Notes under the pieces: generated by a model
What the model was told of the DNA's origin: nothing
Database searches by the model: none
Seen by the model: only the letters and a program-made list of their open reading frames with translations
Assembly: GCF_030686155.1 (NCBI RefSeq)
Contig: NZ_JAUPEV010000003.1
Location: 62,001-126,000, forward strand
Reading direction: 5' to 3'
DNA: 64,000 nt
Source of the DNA: Helicobacter_J cappadocius
GTDB lineage: Bacteria; Campylobacterota; Campylobacteria; Campylobacterales; Helicobacteraceae
Translations under genes and position numbers: made by a program
Shown: positions 56,625 to 64,000 of the stretch, piece by piece
Position numbering within the stretch: position 1 is the first letter of the stretch
Layout of the letters: each line of letters begins with the position of its first letter

Positions 56625-57261
56625 TATTTTTGCGGATCAAAATGATATTATAAAAATAATAGTAATTTTAGTAATGATATTTTTCATAGTTGTTGTAGCA
56701 AATAAAATTTCTAGCAATGATATTAATCGTTTTAGAATATCAATCTATAGTATTATAGCTGTTATTTTATTGAGCTTTTTTATATCCTTTATATCTGAAG
56801 CTGGACTCCTTAAATATCTCCTTGAACATCAATATTTAACTGCACTCATAATTTTATTGGTCTATGTATTTCTAGCCTTATCTGTTATTTATGAAAAATA
56901 CGCAGAATTAATGCTTTATGCCATATATTTTATATTTATAATTATTATTTGGATAATAACATCATCAGATATGATCAAAACACTCCACTTGGGTAACTAC
57001 ACCCCTGATGTTCTTATCTTGGATGAGAAGGCAAAGGCTATCATTCCAGCAAATTTCCTAGACTCCAACAATACTCTCAAAAAACCAAAAATCCTCTCCA
57101 ATATAGGCGATGAATACTACATAGAGCTAACAACCCCAGATAAAAAAGTTCTACGCCTTAGCATTCCAAAAAATCTAGTTCTTAGCGAACAGGTAGAAAT
57201 TGAAGAAAAGCAAGATAAACCAAAAGATATAAAAAACAAAGAGGAATCAAATCCAAAATAA
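56542..57261 (+). CDS. Uncharacterised membrane protein, 3' part of the frameshifted gene
   Basis: This frame is open from 56542; its first ATG at 56674 has no ribosome site. From 56581 the reading is strongly hydrophobic (ILFIIFILIISGIFDIFAD), followed by four or five more helices to about 56955, then a soluble C-terminal domain of about 90 residues (LHLGNYTPDVLILDEKAKA onward) ending in a Lys/Glu-rich tail. One base fewer in the A8 tract at 56574-56581 would join it to the upstream frame. It ends 17 bases before the convergent channel gene. Function unknown. Confidence 0.65.
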   Translation, partial: KYLIYNILIKIKKILFIIFILIISGIFDIFADQNDIIKIIVILVMIFFIVVVANKISSNDINRFRISIYSIIAVILLSFFISFISEAGLLKYLLEHQYLTALIILLVYVFLALSVIYEKYAELMLYAIYFIFIIIIWIITSSDMIKTLHLGNYTPDVLILDEKAKAIIPANFLDSNNTLKKPKILSNIGDEYYIELTTPDKKVLRLSIPKNLVLSEQVEIEEKQDKPKDIKNKEESNPK

Positions 57262-57278
57262 ACATCTCAATAAGACCA

Positions 57279-58250
57279 TCAAAAACTCTTCAATTCTCCT
57301 TGAAGCAATCCTTTGATGGTTCGGATCAAAAGCCACAAAATACCCAAACTCACAAAAGCCAAGAACGCTAAAGCTAAAGCATGAAAATACACATTATCAA
57401 AAGCTTGAGCGACTTTGAGCATAGATACTAGCATGGCACTCATAGGAAAACTTACTGCCCACCAAGTCACACGAAATGGGCAACATCTAATTGATGCAAT
57501 AGTTTGCGGCAGAAGAGTCAAAAATACGAACACACCTAGAAAAAACAACCCTAAAGCAAACATATCGACTTCTGTATTTACGCTTACATAAGCTGAAAAA
57601 CCTACGGAAAAAGGTGCGATTAAAATCATCAAAGTGGGCATTAATTTATCTGGAAGTTTGCTAGAGATCAAAACTCTCAATAAAATCAGAGTAATAATAG
57701 GCACGGCAAAAAATAACCCTATTGCTAATGATAAAACATTCAAATAGTCAAATCCACCACCCTGTCCAAAAAGATTTGATGCTAGTGGAATATCCAAAGT
57801 CCCAACTACTGGGATTATCCACGCAGGAGTTACATTTTCAATCTCCTGTTTAGAACAAATCCAAAAACTAACCATATGCCATGCAAATACTAGCATGAGC
57901 ACCACCCCTATTCCCCACATCACAAAAGCCATAATAGGCACATAGTGATAAATCACAATTGGCAACAATAAAATAGAAATAATAAAAGTTCCAAAAAAAC
58001 TTCTCGATAAGGGACTTTTAAATTCCAAAGAAAAACTCTCAAATTCTAAAATCATCTTCAAAGCATAGGCAATAACTAGAACCACAAAAATGAAAATGGC
58101 GATAAATGTGATGATTTGTGAAATCACAAAAGGAACTTCGTATAAATTAGATGCCAACTCCCAAGCTATAGCTAGACCCGTTAGTCCCATCACACTCCCA
58201 AACAAACTCGCAGGTACATAGGCAAAAGCTGTTTTGTTTTTTTCTTGCAT
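57279..58250 (-). CDS. TDT/SLAC1-family anion channel or transporter
   Basis: The 323-residue membrane protein has about ten hydrophobic helices and the TehA/SLAC1 pattern, with VPASLFGSVMGLTGLAIAW in helix 1 and the TPAWIIPVVGTLDIPLASN segment. The ATG at 58250 has AAGGA 7 nt before it; the 16-residue longer form does not. Family members carry tellurite, sulphite, C4-dicarboxylates or chloride, and the substrate cannot be told here. It converges on the frameshifted membrane gene and diverges from purH. Confidence 0.85.
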   Translation of the reverse strand: MQEKNKTAFAYVPASLFGSVMGLTGLAIAWELASNLYEVPFVISQIITFIAIFIFVVLVIAYALKMILEFESFSLEFKSPLSRSFFGTFIISILLLPIVIYHYVPIMAFVMWGIGVVLMLVFAWHMVSFWICSKQEIENVTPAWIIPVVGTLDIPLASNLFGQGGGFDYLNVLSLAIGLFFAVPIITLILLRVLISSKLPDKLMPTLMILIAPFSVGFSAYVSVNTEVDMFALGLFFLGVFVFLTLLPQTIASIRCCPFRVTWWAVSFPMSAMLVSMLKVAQAFDNVYFHALALAFLAFVSLGILWLLIRTIKGLLQGELKSF

Positions 58251-58385
58251 TTTTTTCCTTGATACGATTTTGTATTTCTTCAAATAAATATTATCCATAA
58301 TACAATAAATATATTCCAGTTAAGATGAATCATAAGAATATTCAAAAATCCACGATTTCAAAGTCTGTAAAATTTATAGTGCTTT

Positions 58386-58394
58386 TGCTATACT
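58386..58394 (+). promoter_or_regulatory. Extended -10 promoter of purH
   Basis: TGCTATACT is an extended -10 box 36 bases before the purH ATG. It lies in a region that a longer, rejected purH start would cover, and so supports the shorter start. Confidence 0.5.
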
Positions 58395-58429
58395 TTAACA
58401 AACTCTATCTATCAAAAAAAAGGAATACT

Positions 58430-59962
58430 ATGCAAGCATTACTTAGCGTAAGCGACAAAGAAGATATTGTAGATTTTGCAAAAACTCTTCACTCTTTAGG
58501 CTATGAGATATTAAGTACAGGTGGAACGCTTAAGATTTTATTAGAAAATTCTATCCCTGCTACAGATGTCAGCACATACACGCAAAGTCCTGAACTTTTT
58601 GATGGTAGGGTCAAAACCCTTCATCCTAAAATTCACGGCGGTATTCTCCATCGAAGAAATAACTCTGAAGATATCAAAACAGCCAAAAATCATAATATCA
58701 GAGCTATTGATATTGTCTGTGTAAATCTCTATCCATTCAAAGCCACTACACAAAAAACCAAGAATTTTGAGGAAATTATAGAAAATATAGATATTGGCGG
58801 ACCTTCTATGATAAGGGCTGCGGCAAAAAATTTCCAAGATGTACTTGTAATCACAAAGCCTGAAGATTATCCTCTAGTGATAAATAAACTCAAAAATAAC
58901 GCTAACACCCTAGAATTTCGCCAAGAGATGATGATAAAGGCATTTGAGCACACAGCAGAGTATGATTGTTTTATTGCTAATTACATGAATGGAGTTTTTC
59001 ATCAAGGGATGGGTGAAAAGGTTTTCATCTCAGGATCAAAAGTTTCTCAAACCCGTTATGGAGAAAACCCCCATCAAAAAGGAGCTTTGTATGAATTTGA
59101 AGATTTTTACAAAAATACATTTCAAACTATCAAAGGCGAAGCGAGTTTTAATAACTTTACCGATATAAACTCCGCAGTAAAAATCGCTACAAGTTTTGAA
59201 AACTCCCCTGCAGTTTGTATTGTCAAACATGGCAATCCTTGCGGATTTGCGATAAAAGAAAACCTACTTGAAAGCTACAAACAAGCACTCAAATGCGATC
59301 CTGTTAGCAGCTATGGCGGGGTAGTGGCTGTCAATGGAGTTATTGATGAGCCATTAGCAAAAGAAATCAATCAAACCTTTATTGAGGTATTAGTCGCTGC
59401 AGATATAACCCCCCAAGCTTTGAAAGTTTTTGAAAATAAAAAACGAATGAAAATTTTCGCTTGTGGAGGGGCAAAACTTCAATTTCCCACAGATAAAATC
59501 GATTTCAAACATATTGAGGGGGGATTTGTATATCAACAAGCCGATTTTATAACAGAAGAAGAGATCAAAAATGCCAAACTAGTAAGCAACACAAAGGCTA
59601 CTCAAAAAGAACACAATGACCTAAAAATCGCTTATAAAATCTCTGCTCTGACAAAATCAAATTGTGTGGTTTATGTCAAAGATTCCACGCTTATAGCTAT
59701 TGGAATGGGTATGACAAGCCGTGTAGATGCAGCAAAAGCAGCTTTAGCAAAAGCAAACGATATGGGATTATCCACACAAGGAGCGGTTTTAGCTTCTGAA
59801 GCATTTTTTCCTTTTAGAGACAGTGTTGATATGGCAGCAGCAGCAGGAATTAGGGCTATTATCCAGCCCGGAGGAAGTATTCGAGATGAAGAGGTAATCC
59901 AAAGTGCAAACGAACACAATATCGCGTTATATTTCACTGGTATAAGACATTTTTTGCATTAA
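58430..59962 (+). CDS. purH: Bifunctional AICAR transformylase/IMP cyclohydrolase
   Basis: PurH does the last two steps of de novo IMP synthesis. The ATG at 58430 has AAAGGA 5 nt upstream and gives 510 residues, the family length; the 35-residue longer form is rejected. The N-terminal cyclohydrolase part (about 1-190) has LLSVSDKEDIVDFA, STGGT and DGRVKTLHPKIHGG. The transformylase part has RYGENPHQ, the catalytic KHGNPCGFA and DAFFPF-type SEAFFPFRDSVD. With purM it indicates purine synthesis. Confidence 0.97.
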   Translation: MQALLSVSDKEDIVDFAKTLHSLGYEILSTGGTLKILLENSIPATDVSTYTQSPELFDGRVKTLHPKIHGGILHRRNNSEDIKTAKNHNIRAIDIVCVNLYPFKATTQKTKNFEEIIENIDIGGPSMIRAAAKNFQDVLVITKPEDYPLVINKLKNNANTLEFRQEMMIKAFEHTAEYDCFIANYMNGVFHQGMGEKVFISGSKVSQTRYGENPHQKGALYEFEDFYKNTFQTIKGEASFNNFTDINSAVKIATSFENSPAVCIVKHGNPCGFAIKENLLESYKQALKCDPVSSYGGVVAVNGVIDEPLAKEINQTFIEVLVAADITPQALKVFENKKRMKIFACGGAKLQFPTDKIDFKHIEGGFVYQQADFITEEEIKNAKLVSNTKATQKEHNDLKIAYKISALTKSNCVVYVKDSTLIAIGMGMTSRVDAAKAALAKANDMGLSTQGAVLASEAFFPFRDSVDMAAAAGIRAIIQPGGSIRDEEVIQSANEHNIALYFTGIRHFLH

Positions 59963-60048
59963 CATATCAAATAAAAAATCTTATTCATTAATACTAATTT
60001 GTTAAAGTAATAACTTGTTTGATAAACACAACAATTAAAGGAGTTAGA

Positions 60049-60609
60049 ATGAAAAAGTCAATCGCGGGTATTTTAGCGATCGCATTGTTTGGAATCGTTG
60101 CAAATGCAACTACTATCGACACTAGCAAGGTTCAAACAACTTGGACAGCTTATAAAACACCAACAAAAGTAGCCGTAGGTGGCACATTTAATGATATTAA
60201 ATATAAGTTTGGAAAAAAATCTGATAGTATCGCTTCAACACTAGAAGGTGCGACAGCAACAATTGATCCAATGAAAGTAGATCTAAAAGATGCTACTAAA
60301 AACAAAAATGTAAAGAATTTTTTCTTTTCTGGATTTAAAAAAGGTGGCATCAAAGTTACTTTCAAAAATGTGATGGAAGGAAAAGATCAAGGCACTATTT
60401 TAGCAATGGTAAGAATGAATGAAAAAACCGTTAAAGTTCCTATGACTTACACTATCACTGATGGAAAATTCGTCGCCACTGGTTTGCTTGATATTATGGA
60501 ATTTGGTCTCAATGATGCTTTCAAAAAACTAGCTACAGGTTGCCATGATTTGCACGAGGGAATGACTTGGTCTCAAGTAACTATCAACTTCTCTGCACCT
60601 ATCAAATAA
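60049..60609 (+). CDS. Periplasmic YceI-family protein
   Basis: The ATG at 60049 has AAAGGAG before it and gives 186 residues with signal peptide MKKSIAGILAIALFGIVANA. The mature protein is a single YceI-like beta barrel, of the lipocalin-like kind that binds polyprenoid or fatty-acid-type ligands. H. pylori HP1286, a secreted YceI protein, is close in size, by memory. It stands alone with its own terminator just downstream; the promoter is not clear. Confidence 0.9.
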   Translation: MKKSIAGILAIALFGIVANATTIDTSKVQTTWTAYKTPTKVAVGGTFNDIKYKFGKKSDSIASTLEGATATIDPMKVDLKDATKNKNVKNFFFSGFKKGGIKVTFKNVMEGKDQGTILAMVRMNEKTVKVPMTYTITDGKFVATGLLDIMEFGLNDAFKKLATGCHDLHEGMTWSQVTINFSAPIK

Positions 60610-60617
60610 ACATCATA

Positions 60618-60642
60618 AAAACTACGGATATTCCGTAGTTTT
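60618..60642 (+). terminator. Intrinsic terminator after the yceI-type gene
   Basis: A perfect 11-base stem (60618-60628 with 60632-60642) with a TAT loop ends in four T and is followed by TCTCTTT. It starts 9 bases after the stop codon. Confidence 0.8.
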
Positions 60643-60686
60643 CTCTTTATATAAATTTCACCCCAACAACTTAACTCAATTCTAGC

Positions 60687-60692
60687 TATAAT
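60687..60692 (+). promoter_or_regulatory. Predicted -10 box of hemL
   Basis: TATAAT in the context AGCTATAATA lies 30 bases before the hemL TTG start. No -35 element is recognised. Confidence 0.5.
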
Positions 60693-60721
60693 ATCCCTGA
60701 AAGAAAAAACAGGAGAATGTC

Positions 60722-62017
60722 TTGAATCTATTACATAGTATCAACGATTTCAACGAAGCCAAGCAAGTTATTCCAGGTGGGGTAAATTCCCCCGTCAGGG
60801 CTTTTAAAAGCGTAGGAGGAACTCCGCCTTTTATTTCAAAAGGTGAGGGTTGCTATCTTTTTGATGTAGATGGAAACCGCTATATTGATTTTGTTCAAAG
60901 TTGGGGACCACTAATATTTGGACATTGTGATAGCGATATTACAGAAAATGTGAGTAAGGCTATAAAAAATGGCTTGAGTTTTGGTGCTCCAACAGAGTTA
61001 GAAACCGCGTTGTGCAAAGAAATCATTAGTCTTTATGAAGGGATAGAAAAAATCCGCCTTGTAAATAGTGGTACAGAAGCGACAATGAGTGCAATAAGAC
61101 TTGCTAGAGGTTATAGCAAAAAAGATGATATTATAAAATTTGAAGGTAATTATCATGGACATAGCGATTCACTCTTAGTGAGTGCAGGGAGTGGCTGTGC
61201 AACATTTGGTTCTCCATCATCTCCAGGTGTTCCAGAGGATTTTAGCAAACATACTTTAGTTGCTAGATACAATGATATAGAATCTGTAAAATCTTGCTTT
61301 AAAAATAGTCGCAATGTGGGCTGTGTAATCATTGAACCTATTGCAGGTAATATGGGTTTAGTACCTGCAAAAATAGAATTTCTAAAGGAACTCCGGAAGC
61401 TTTGTGATAGCTATGGTGCTGTGCTGATATTTGATGAAGTAATGAGTGGTTTTCGAGCCTCTATAAAGGGTGTTCAAGGATATTGTGATGTTGTCCCTGA
61501 TATGGTTACTTTTGGCAAAGTTATCGGTGGGGGGATGCCATTGGCTGCATTTGGCGGAAAAGATGAGATTATGAATTTACTCTCTCCACTAGGAGGAGTT
61601 TATCAAGCTGGAACACTTAGCGGTAATCCCATCGCCGTGAGTGCCGGGCTGACCTCTGTTTGTAAAATCAAAAAAAATCCGCATATTTATACAACCCTTG
61701 AAGCTTTGTCAAAAAGACTAATGGAGGGCTTTTCAAAAAATGCTATGCGATATTCTATTCCTCTTCAAACCTGCGTAAGAGGAAGCATGTTTGGATTCTT
61801 TTTTAATCCAAATGAAATCCACAATTTTGAAGATGCTCAAAAAAGTGATGTAGAAATGTTCGCAAAATTTCATCAAAAAATGCTTTCAAAAGGAATTTAT
61901 CTAGCTTGTTCGCAGTTTGAAACAGGATTTATTTGCACGGCGATGAATGAAACCATCATAGATGAGGCTATAGAGGCCTGCAGATCATCATTTGATGAGA
62001 TTAATAGAGGCATATAA
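60722..62017 (+). CDS. hemL: Glutamate-1-semialdehyde 2,1-aminomutase
   Basis: HemL makes 5-aminolevulinate for haem from glutamate-1-semialdehyde with PLP. It starts at a TTG at 60722 with GGAG 6 nt upstream. The 431-residue protein has the PGGVNSPVRAF opening, the NSGTEATMSAIRLAR segment, FDEVMSGFR and the PLP Lys at 266 (TFGKVIGGGMP). Its stop shares a base with the start of the AtpI-like gene. Confidence 0.96.
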   Translation: MNLLHSINDFNEAKQVIPGGVNSPVRAFKSVGGTPPFISKGEGCYLFDVDGNRYIDFVQSWGPLIFGHCDSDITENVSKAIKNGLSFGAPTELETALCKEIISLYEGIEKIRLVNSGTEATMSAIRLARGYSKKDDIIKFEGNYHGHSDSLLVSAGSGCATFGSPSSPGVPEDFSKHTLVARYNDIESVKSCFKNSRNVGCVIIEPIAGNMGLVPAKIEFLKELRKLCDSYGAVLIFDEVMSGFRASIKGVQGYCDVVPDMVTFGKVIGGGMPLAAFGGKDEIMNLLSPLGGVYQAGTLSGNPIAVSAGLTSVCKIKKNPHIYTTLEALSKRLMEGFSKNAMRYSIPLQTCVRGSMFGFFFNPNEIHNFEDAQKSDVEMFAKFHQKMLSKGIYLACSQFETGFICTAMNETIIDEAIEACRSSFDEINRGI

Positions 62018-62295
62018 TGCAAGAAGAGCCAAAATTCAAAAAACTCATACTAGGAGCAAATGATCTGAGCCTAGGAATCTCAATAGTCATAGCTATCTTG
62101 CTAGGTATAGGGGTTGGATGGGCATTACAAAGATTTACAGGAATCGCTTGGCTATTTTGGTTGGGCGTTGCTTGGGGGATAGGAGCTGCTATTTTGAATA
62201 TTTACAAAGCTTACAAAAGGGTAAAAAAAGGACTTGATGAGATGGCAAAAGATCCAAAATACACTTACAAACCAAAAACTTCTGAAGAAAAATGA
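62017..62295 (+). CDS. AtpI/AtpZ-like small membrane protein
   Basis: The 92-residue protein has two membrane helices (about 19-33 and 42-62) with the pattern GIGVGWALQRFTGIAWLFWLGVAWGIGAAILN, then a basic tail, as in AtpI/AtpZ proteins that accompany F-type ATP synthase genes and may aid c-ring assembly or Mg2+ uptake. Here it lies between hemL (1-base overlap) and another membrane gene (4-base overlap), away from atp genes. Confidence 0.75.
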   Translation: MQEEPKFKKLILGANDLSLGISIVIAILLGIGVGWALQRFTGIAWLFWLGVAWGIGAAILNIYKAYKRVKKGLDEMAKDPKYTYKPKTSEEK

Positions 62296-62762
62296 TGGGA
62301 TGCAAATATCGCTGTTTGATTATTTTGTTGGCAATCAATGCTATTTTTGGCATAGGAACTGCAATATTATGGGGAACAAATGGGACAATAAACTTTGAAA
62401 TAGGATTTTTTAGTTTTCTATTAGTGATTTATAGCACTTATCTAAGCTTACAAAAAAAACTAAAAAAGGAACTCAAAGAGACTGAAATAGAGTTAGAAAT
62501 ATCATCTGATAATAGATCACAAGAAGAGATGGAACAAAAAAAACCCAAAACCCGTTTTAACTTCTCAACCCTGCTATTAGGAATGCAGCTTTCTATGGGA
62601 ATTTTAAGAATATTTGCTTATGTAATATTGGTTTTAGCAATCACGATCTTAATGGGCAAAAATATTTTTATAGTTATTCCTTATATACTAGGAATTATAA
62701 TCTCTTTAATGAGCGTAGTAGGGTTAAAATATTTATCAGATAAACATCAAAATAGTCTATAA
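62292..62762 (+). CDS. Uncharacterised membrane protein
   Basis: The 156-residue protein has four hydrophobic helices in two pairs (about 8-28 and 35-50; 107-123 and 125-146). A charged Lys/Glu-rich stretch between the pairs, about 54-86, is possibly coiled coil. It starts at one of two adjacent ATG codons overlapping the AtpI-like stop by 4 nt, so the three genes from hemL form an operon. I recognise no family. Confidence 0.65.
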   Translation: MMGCKYRCLIILLAINAIFGIGTAILWGTNGTINFEIGFFSFLLVIYSTYLSLQKKLKKELKETEIELEISSDNRSQEEMEQKKPKTRFNFSTLLLGMQLSMGILRIFAYVILVLAITILMGKNIFIVIPYILGIIISLMSVVGLKYLSDKHQNSL

Positions 62763-62763
62763 A

Positions 62764-64000
62764 TCAAATCTGCAAAAGCCGCACAAAGCTTTTTTCAAAT
62801 TCATTCTGCTTGTCTTGTGCAAAAAATGGCATTCCCATCACCTGCACTTTTTGTCTATAATAGCCATTCTCATCATTTTCGACAATTTTCGGGATTTCAA
62901 GAAGAGTTTTTAAAAACTCCTCCTTCCATCTATCCATAGCTTCAATATGCCCTCCTTTTGGTTCTATAAAGCATTGCAAGATTTCAAAATTTTTCTTCTC
63001 TTTTGGCTTAGCAAAAAAATAAAAATCTGGCTCAAATCTTTTGACCTTATTTTCTTCCTCATTATCTTGTGTATAAATCGCCATCTGTGAATTGCGTTCA
63101 TTTCTAACTAGCCACCATTGTGAAAAATTTTCATCTAGCTTTGTAGCATTTCTTTGCACAAAGTCAACAAATTCCAACTCCAAGTCTGTGCCTACGAAGT
63201 TTTTGAATGCAAATTGAGCACTACTTTGCATATCTCGATGCACAACTGCACCTTTTGTTCTTGTGATAAATTTATCCCCTATGAGCTTAAGCGGAGTGAG
63301 ATACCATGCTTTTACTTCAAAATTTTGAAGTTTTTTCTCCATTTGATTTTTGAAATTCTCACAAACCAAAAGGGCGATCTTCAGTCTTGTCTTGGGATTA
63401 GAGATGTTTTGTTTTTCGTGTATGGTAAGTTTGATAATGCTCAAATATTTATCAATGAAATCTTGCCTACTCTTGATGTCTTTAAATAAAAGCTTTAGAT
63501 TTTCAAATGTATAAAATTCTCCACTCTTGTTCATCGCCTTATAAATAACAGCTTTATCTAAATCTTTGAATTCAAAATCCTTTCGTATTTCTGTGGTCTG
63601 CACTTCAGGGGCTTCATCGATAGCTTTTATCATATCTTCTTCTTGTATATTGTGTGCATCTATGAGAGGAATTTTTATGCGATTTTGACAAATTGGTAGC
63701 TTTTGTATACTTTCAAGCGTAAAATACCCACTCTTATTTTTGGAATTTTTTACCTCATCTTTGATTCTCATCACGCTATTAGTGGCAAAATAACATTTTT
63801 GGTATATTTCACTTTCTTTAAACTCTTCTTTTAGAGATAGCAATATGATTTCTTTCTCATCATCTTTTAATCCAATTTCCACAAGCTCTTTTTGAAGTCT
63901 TGCGATAAACTCATTTTCACTTGCTCCGTGATAACTAAGTGTTTCTAATGCCTTTAGAGGTGAATTAATATCATCGAATTTGCGTTGATTTGATTTGCCA
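62764..64000 (-). CDS. Type III restriction endonuclease Res subunit, C-terminal part (runs off window)
   Basis: The frame is open from the window edge to the stop at 62764, 412 codons; the GTG at 63882 is internal and not a start. The C-terminal part has the PD-(D/E)xK nuclease pattern FEPDFYFFAK followed by CFIEPKGGH, as in type III Res subunits, which need a partner Mod methyltransferase. The upstream helicase motor must lie beyond base 64000. No mod gene is in the window. Restriction genes are often mobile or variable in Helicobacter. Confidence 0.75.
   Translation of the reverse strand, partial: GKSNQRKFDDINSPLKALETLSYHGASENEFIARLQKELVEIGLKDDEKEIILLSLKEEFKESEIYQKCYFATNSVMRIKDEVKNSKNKSGYFTLESIQKLPICQNRIKIPLIDAHNIQEEDMIKAIDEAPEVQTTEIRKDFEFKDLDKAVIYKAMNKSGEFYTFENLKLLFKDIKSRQDFIDKYLSIIKLTIHEKQNISNPKTRLKIALLVCENFKNQMEKKLQNFEVKAWYLTPLKLIGDKFITRTKGAVVHRDMQSSAQFAFKNFVGTDLELEFVDFVQRNATKLDENFSQWWLVRNERNSQMAIYTQDNEEENKVKRFEPDFYFFAKPKEKKNFEILQCFIEPKGGHIEAMDRWKEEFLKTLLEIPKIVENDENGYYRQKVQVMGMPFFAQDKQNEFEKSFVRLLQI

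Noticed and set aside
58325..58429. N-terminal extension of PurH
   Set aside because: The extra residues do not fit the family, a promoter-like box lies within them, and the ATG at 58430 has a good ribosome site.
1..64000. tRNA or rRNA genes, CRISPR arrays, insertion sequences, prophage or an origin
   Set aside because: All gaps are under about 150 bases and were read without finding cloverleaf sequences, spaced repeats, transposase motifs or DnaA-box clusters.

Overview
The window is about 64 kb of AT-rich, gene-dense DNA from a Campylobacterota bacterium, almost certainly a Helicobacter species. The case rests on Csd4 with the unusual Gln zinc ligand, a NifS/NifU pair, a GltX2-type synthetase, a fused MurI of Helicobacter length, and many short gene blocks whose order matches my memory of H. 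pylori 26695 (for example the neighbourhoods of HP0643-HP0650, HP1075-1076, HP1244-1250, HP0469-0471, HP0549-0550, HP0381-0382, HP0347-0349, HP0220-0221 and HP0791-0795). The blocks are internally collinear but joined differently from H. pylori. It also carries functions that I recall as lacking in H. pylori: purM and purH (de novo purines), a selenocysteine formate dehydrogenase operon, PhoA alkaline phosphatase and a GGDEF-like protein. This suggests a non-pylori, perhaps enterohepatic, species.

Layout. 1-8160 (minus): exported protein, UDG-like Fe-S protein, aspA, murA, small membrane protein, galU, slt, yggT, gltX. 8208-10193: a divergent pair, an unrecognised protein (possibly the FliS co-chaperone HP1076 family) and csd4. 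10256-21117 (minus): rpsR, ssb, rpsF, holA, rnr, aroE, an SH3 protein, purM, an SspB-like protein, pepF and a KefB-type antiporter. 21209-24936 (plus): a three-gene signalling operon (coiled-coil protein, membrane histidine kinase, response regulator with a winged-helix output). 25061-27485 (plus): rho, murI and a small membrane protein. 27494-29561 (minus): prmC and an M48 protease. 29683-33778 (plus): pyrG, recJ and an RluA-type synthase. 33823-36188: phoA diverging from an exported 2H phosphoesterase. 36204-39821 (minus): nifU, nifS and fliI. 39904-47096 (plus): tig, clpP, degenerate GGDEF protein, def, comM and cadA. 47234-55073 (plus): the formate dehydrogenase operon with maturation factors (poly-ferredoxin, TorD-like chaperone, small Tat protein, fdhA with Sec185, fdhB, fdhC, fdhD), followed by miaA. 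56007-57261: a membrane-protein gene apparently broken by a frameshift in an A8 tract. 57279-58250 (minus): a TDT/SLAC1 channel. 58430-62762 (plus): purH, yceI, hemL, an AtpI-like protein and a small membrane protein. 62764-64000 (minus): the C-terminal part of a type III restriction enzyme that runs off the window.

The genes are mostly core metabolism, envelope growth and information processing, packed with 1-17 nt overlaps that imply translational coupling. The more unusual items are the coiled-coil/kinase/RepL-like regulator module, the PhoA plus exported 2H phosphoesterase pair, an apparent AUA start on the antiporter gene, a possible ClpXP adaptor resembling SspB, the UDG-like protein that keeps Fe-S ligands but lacks catalytic motifs, and the A8 frameshift. 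I see no tRNA or rRNA genes, insertion sequences, CRISPR arrays or prophage genes, and no gene-free stretch longer than about 150 bases.
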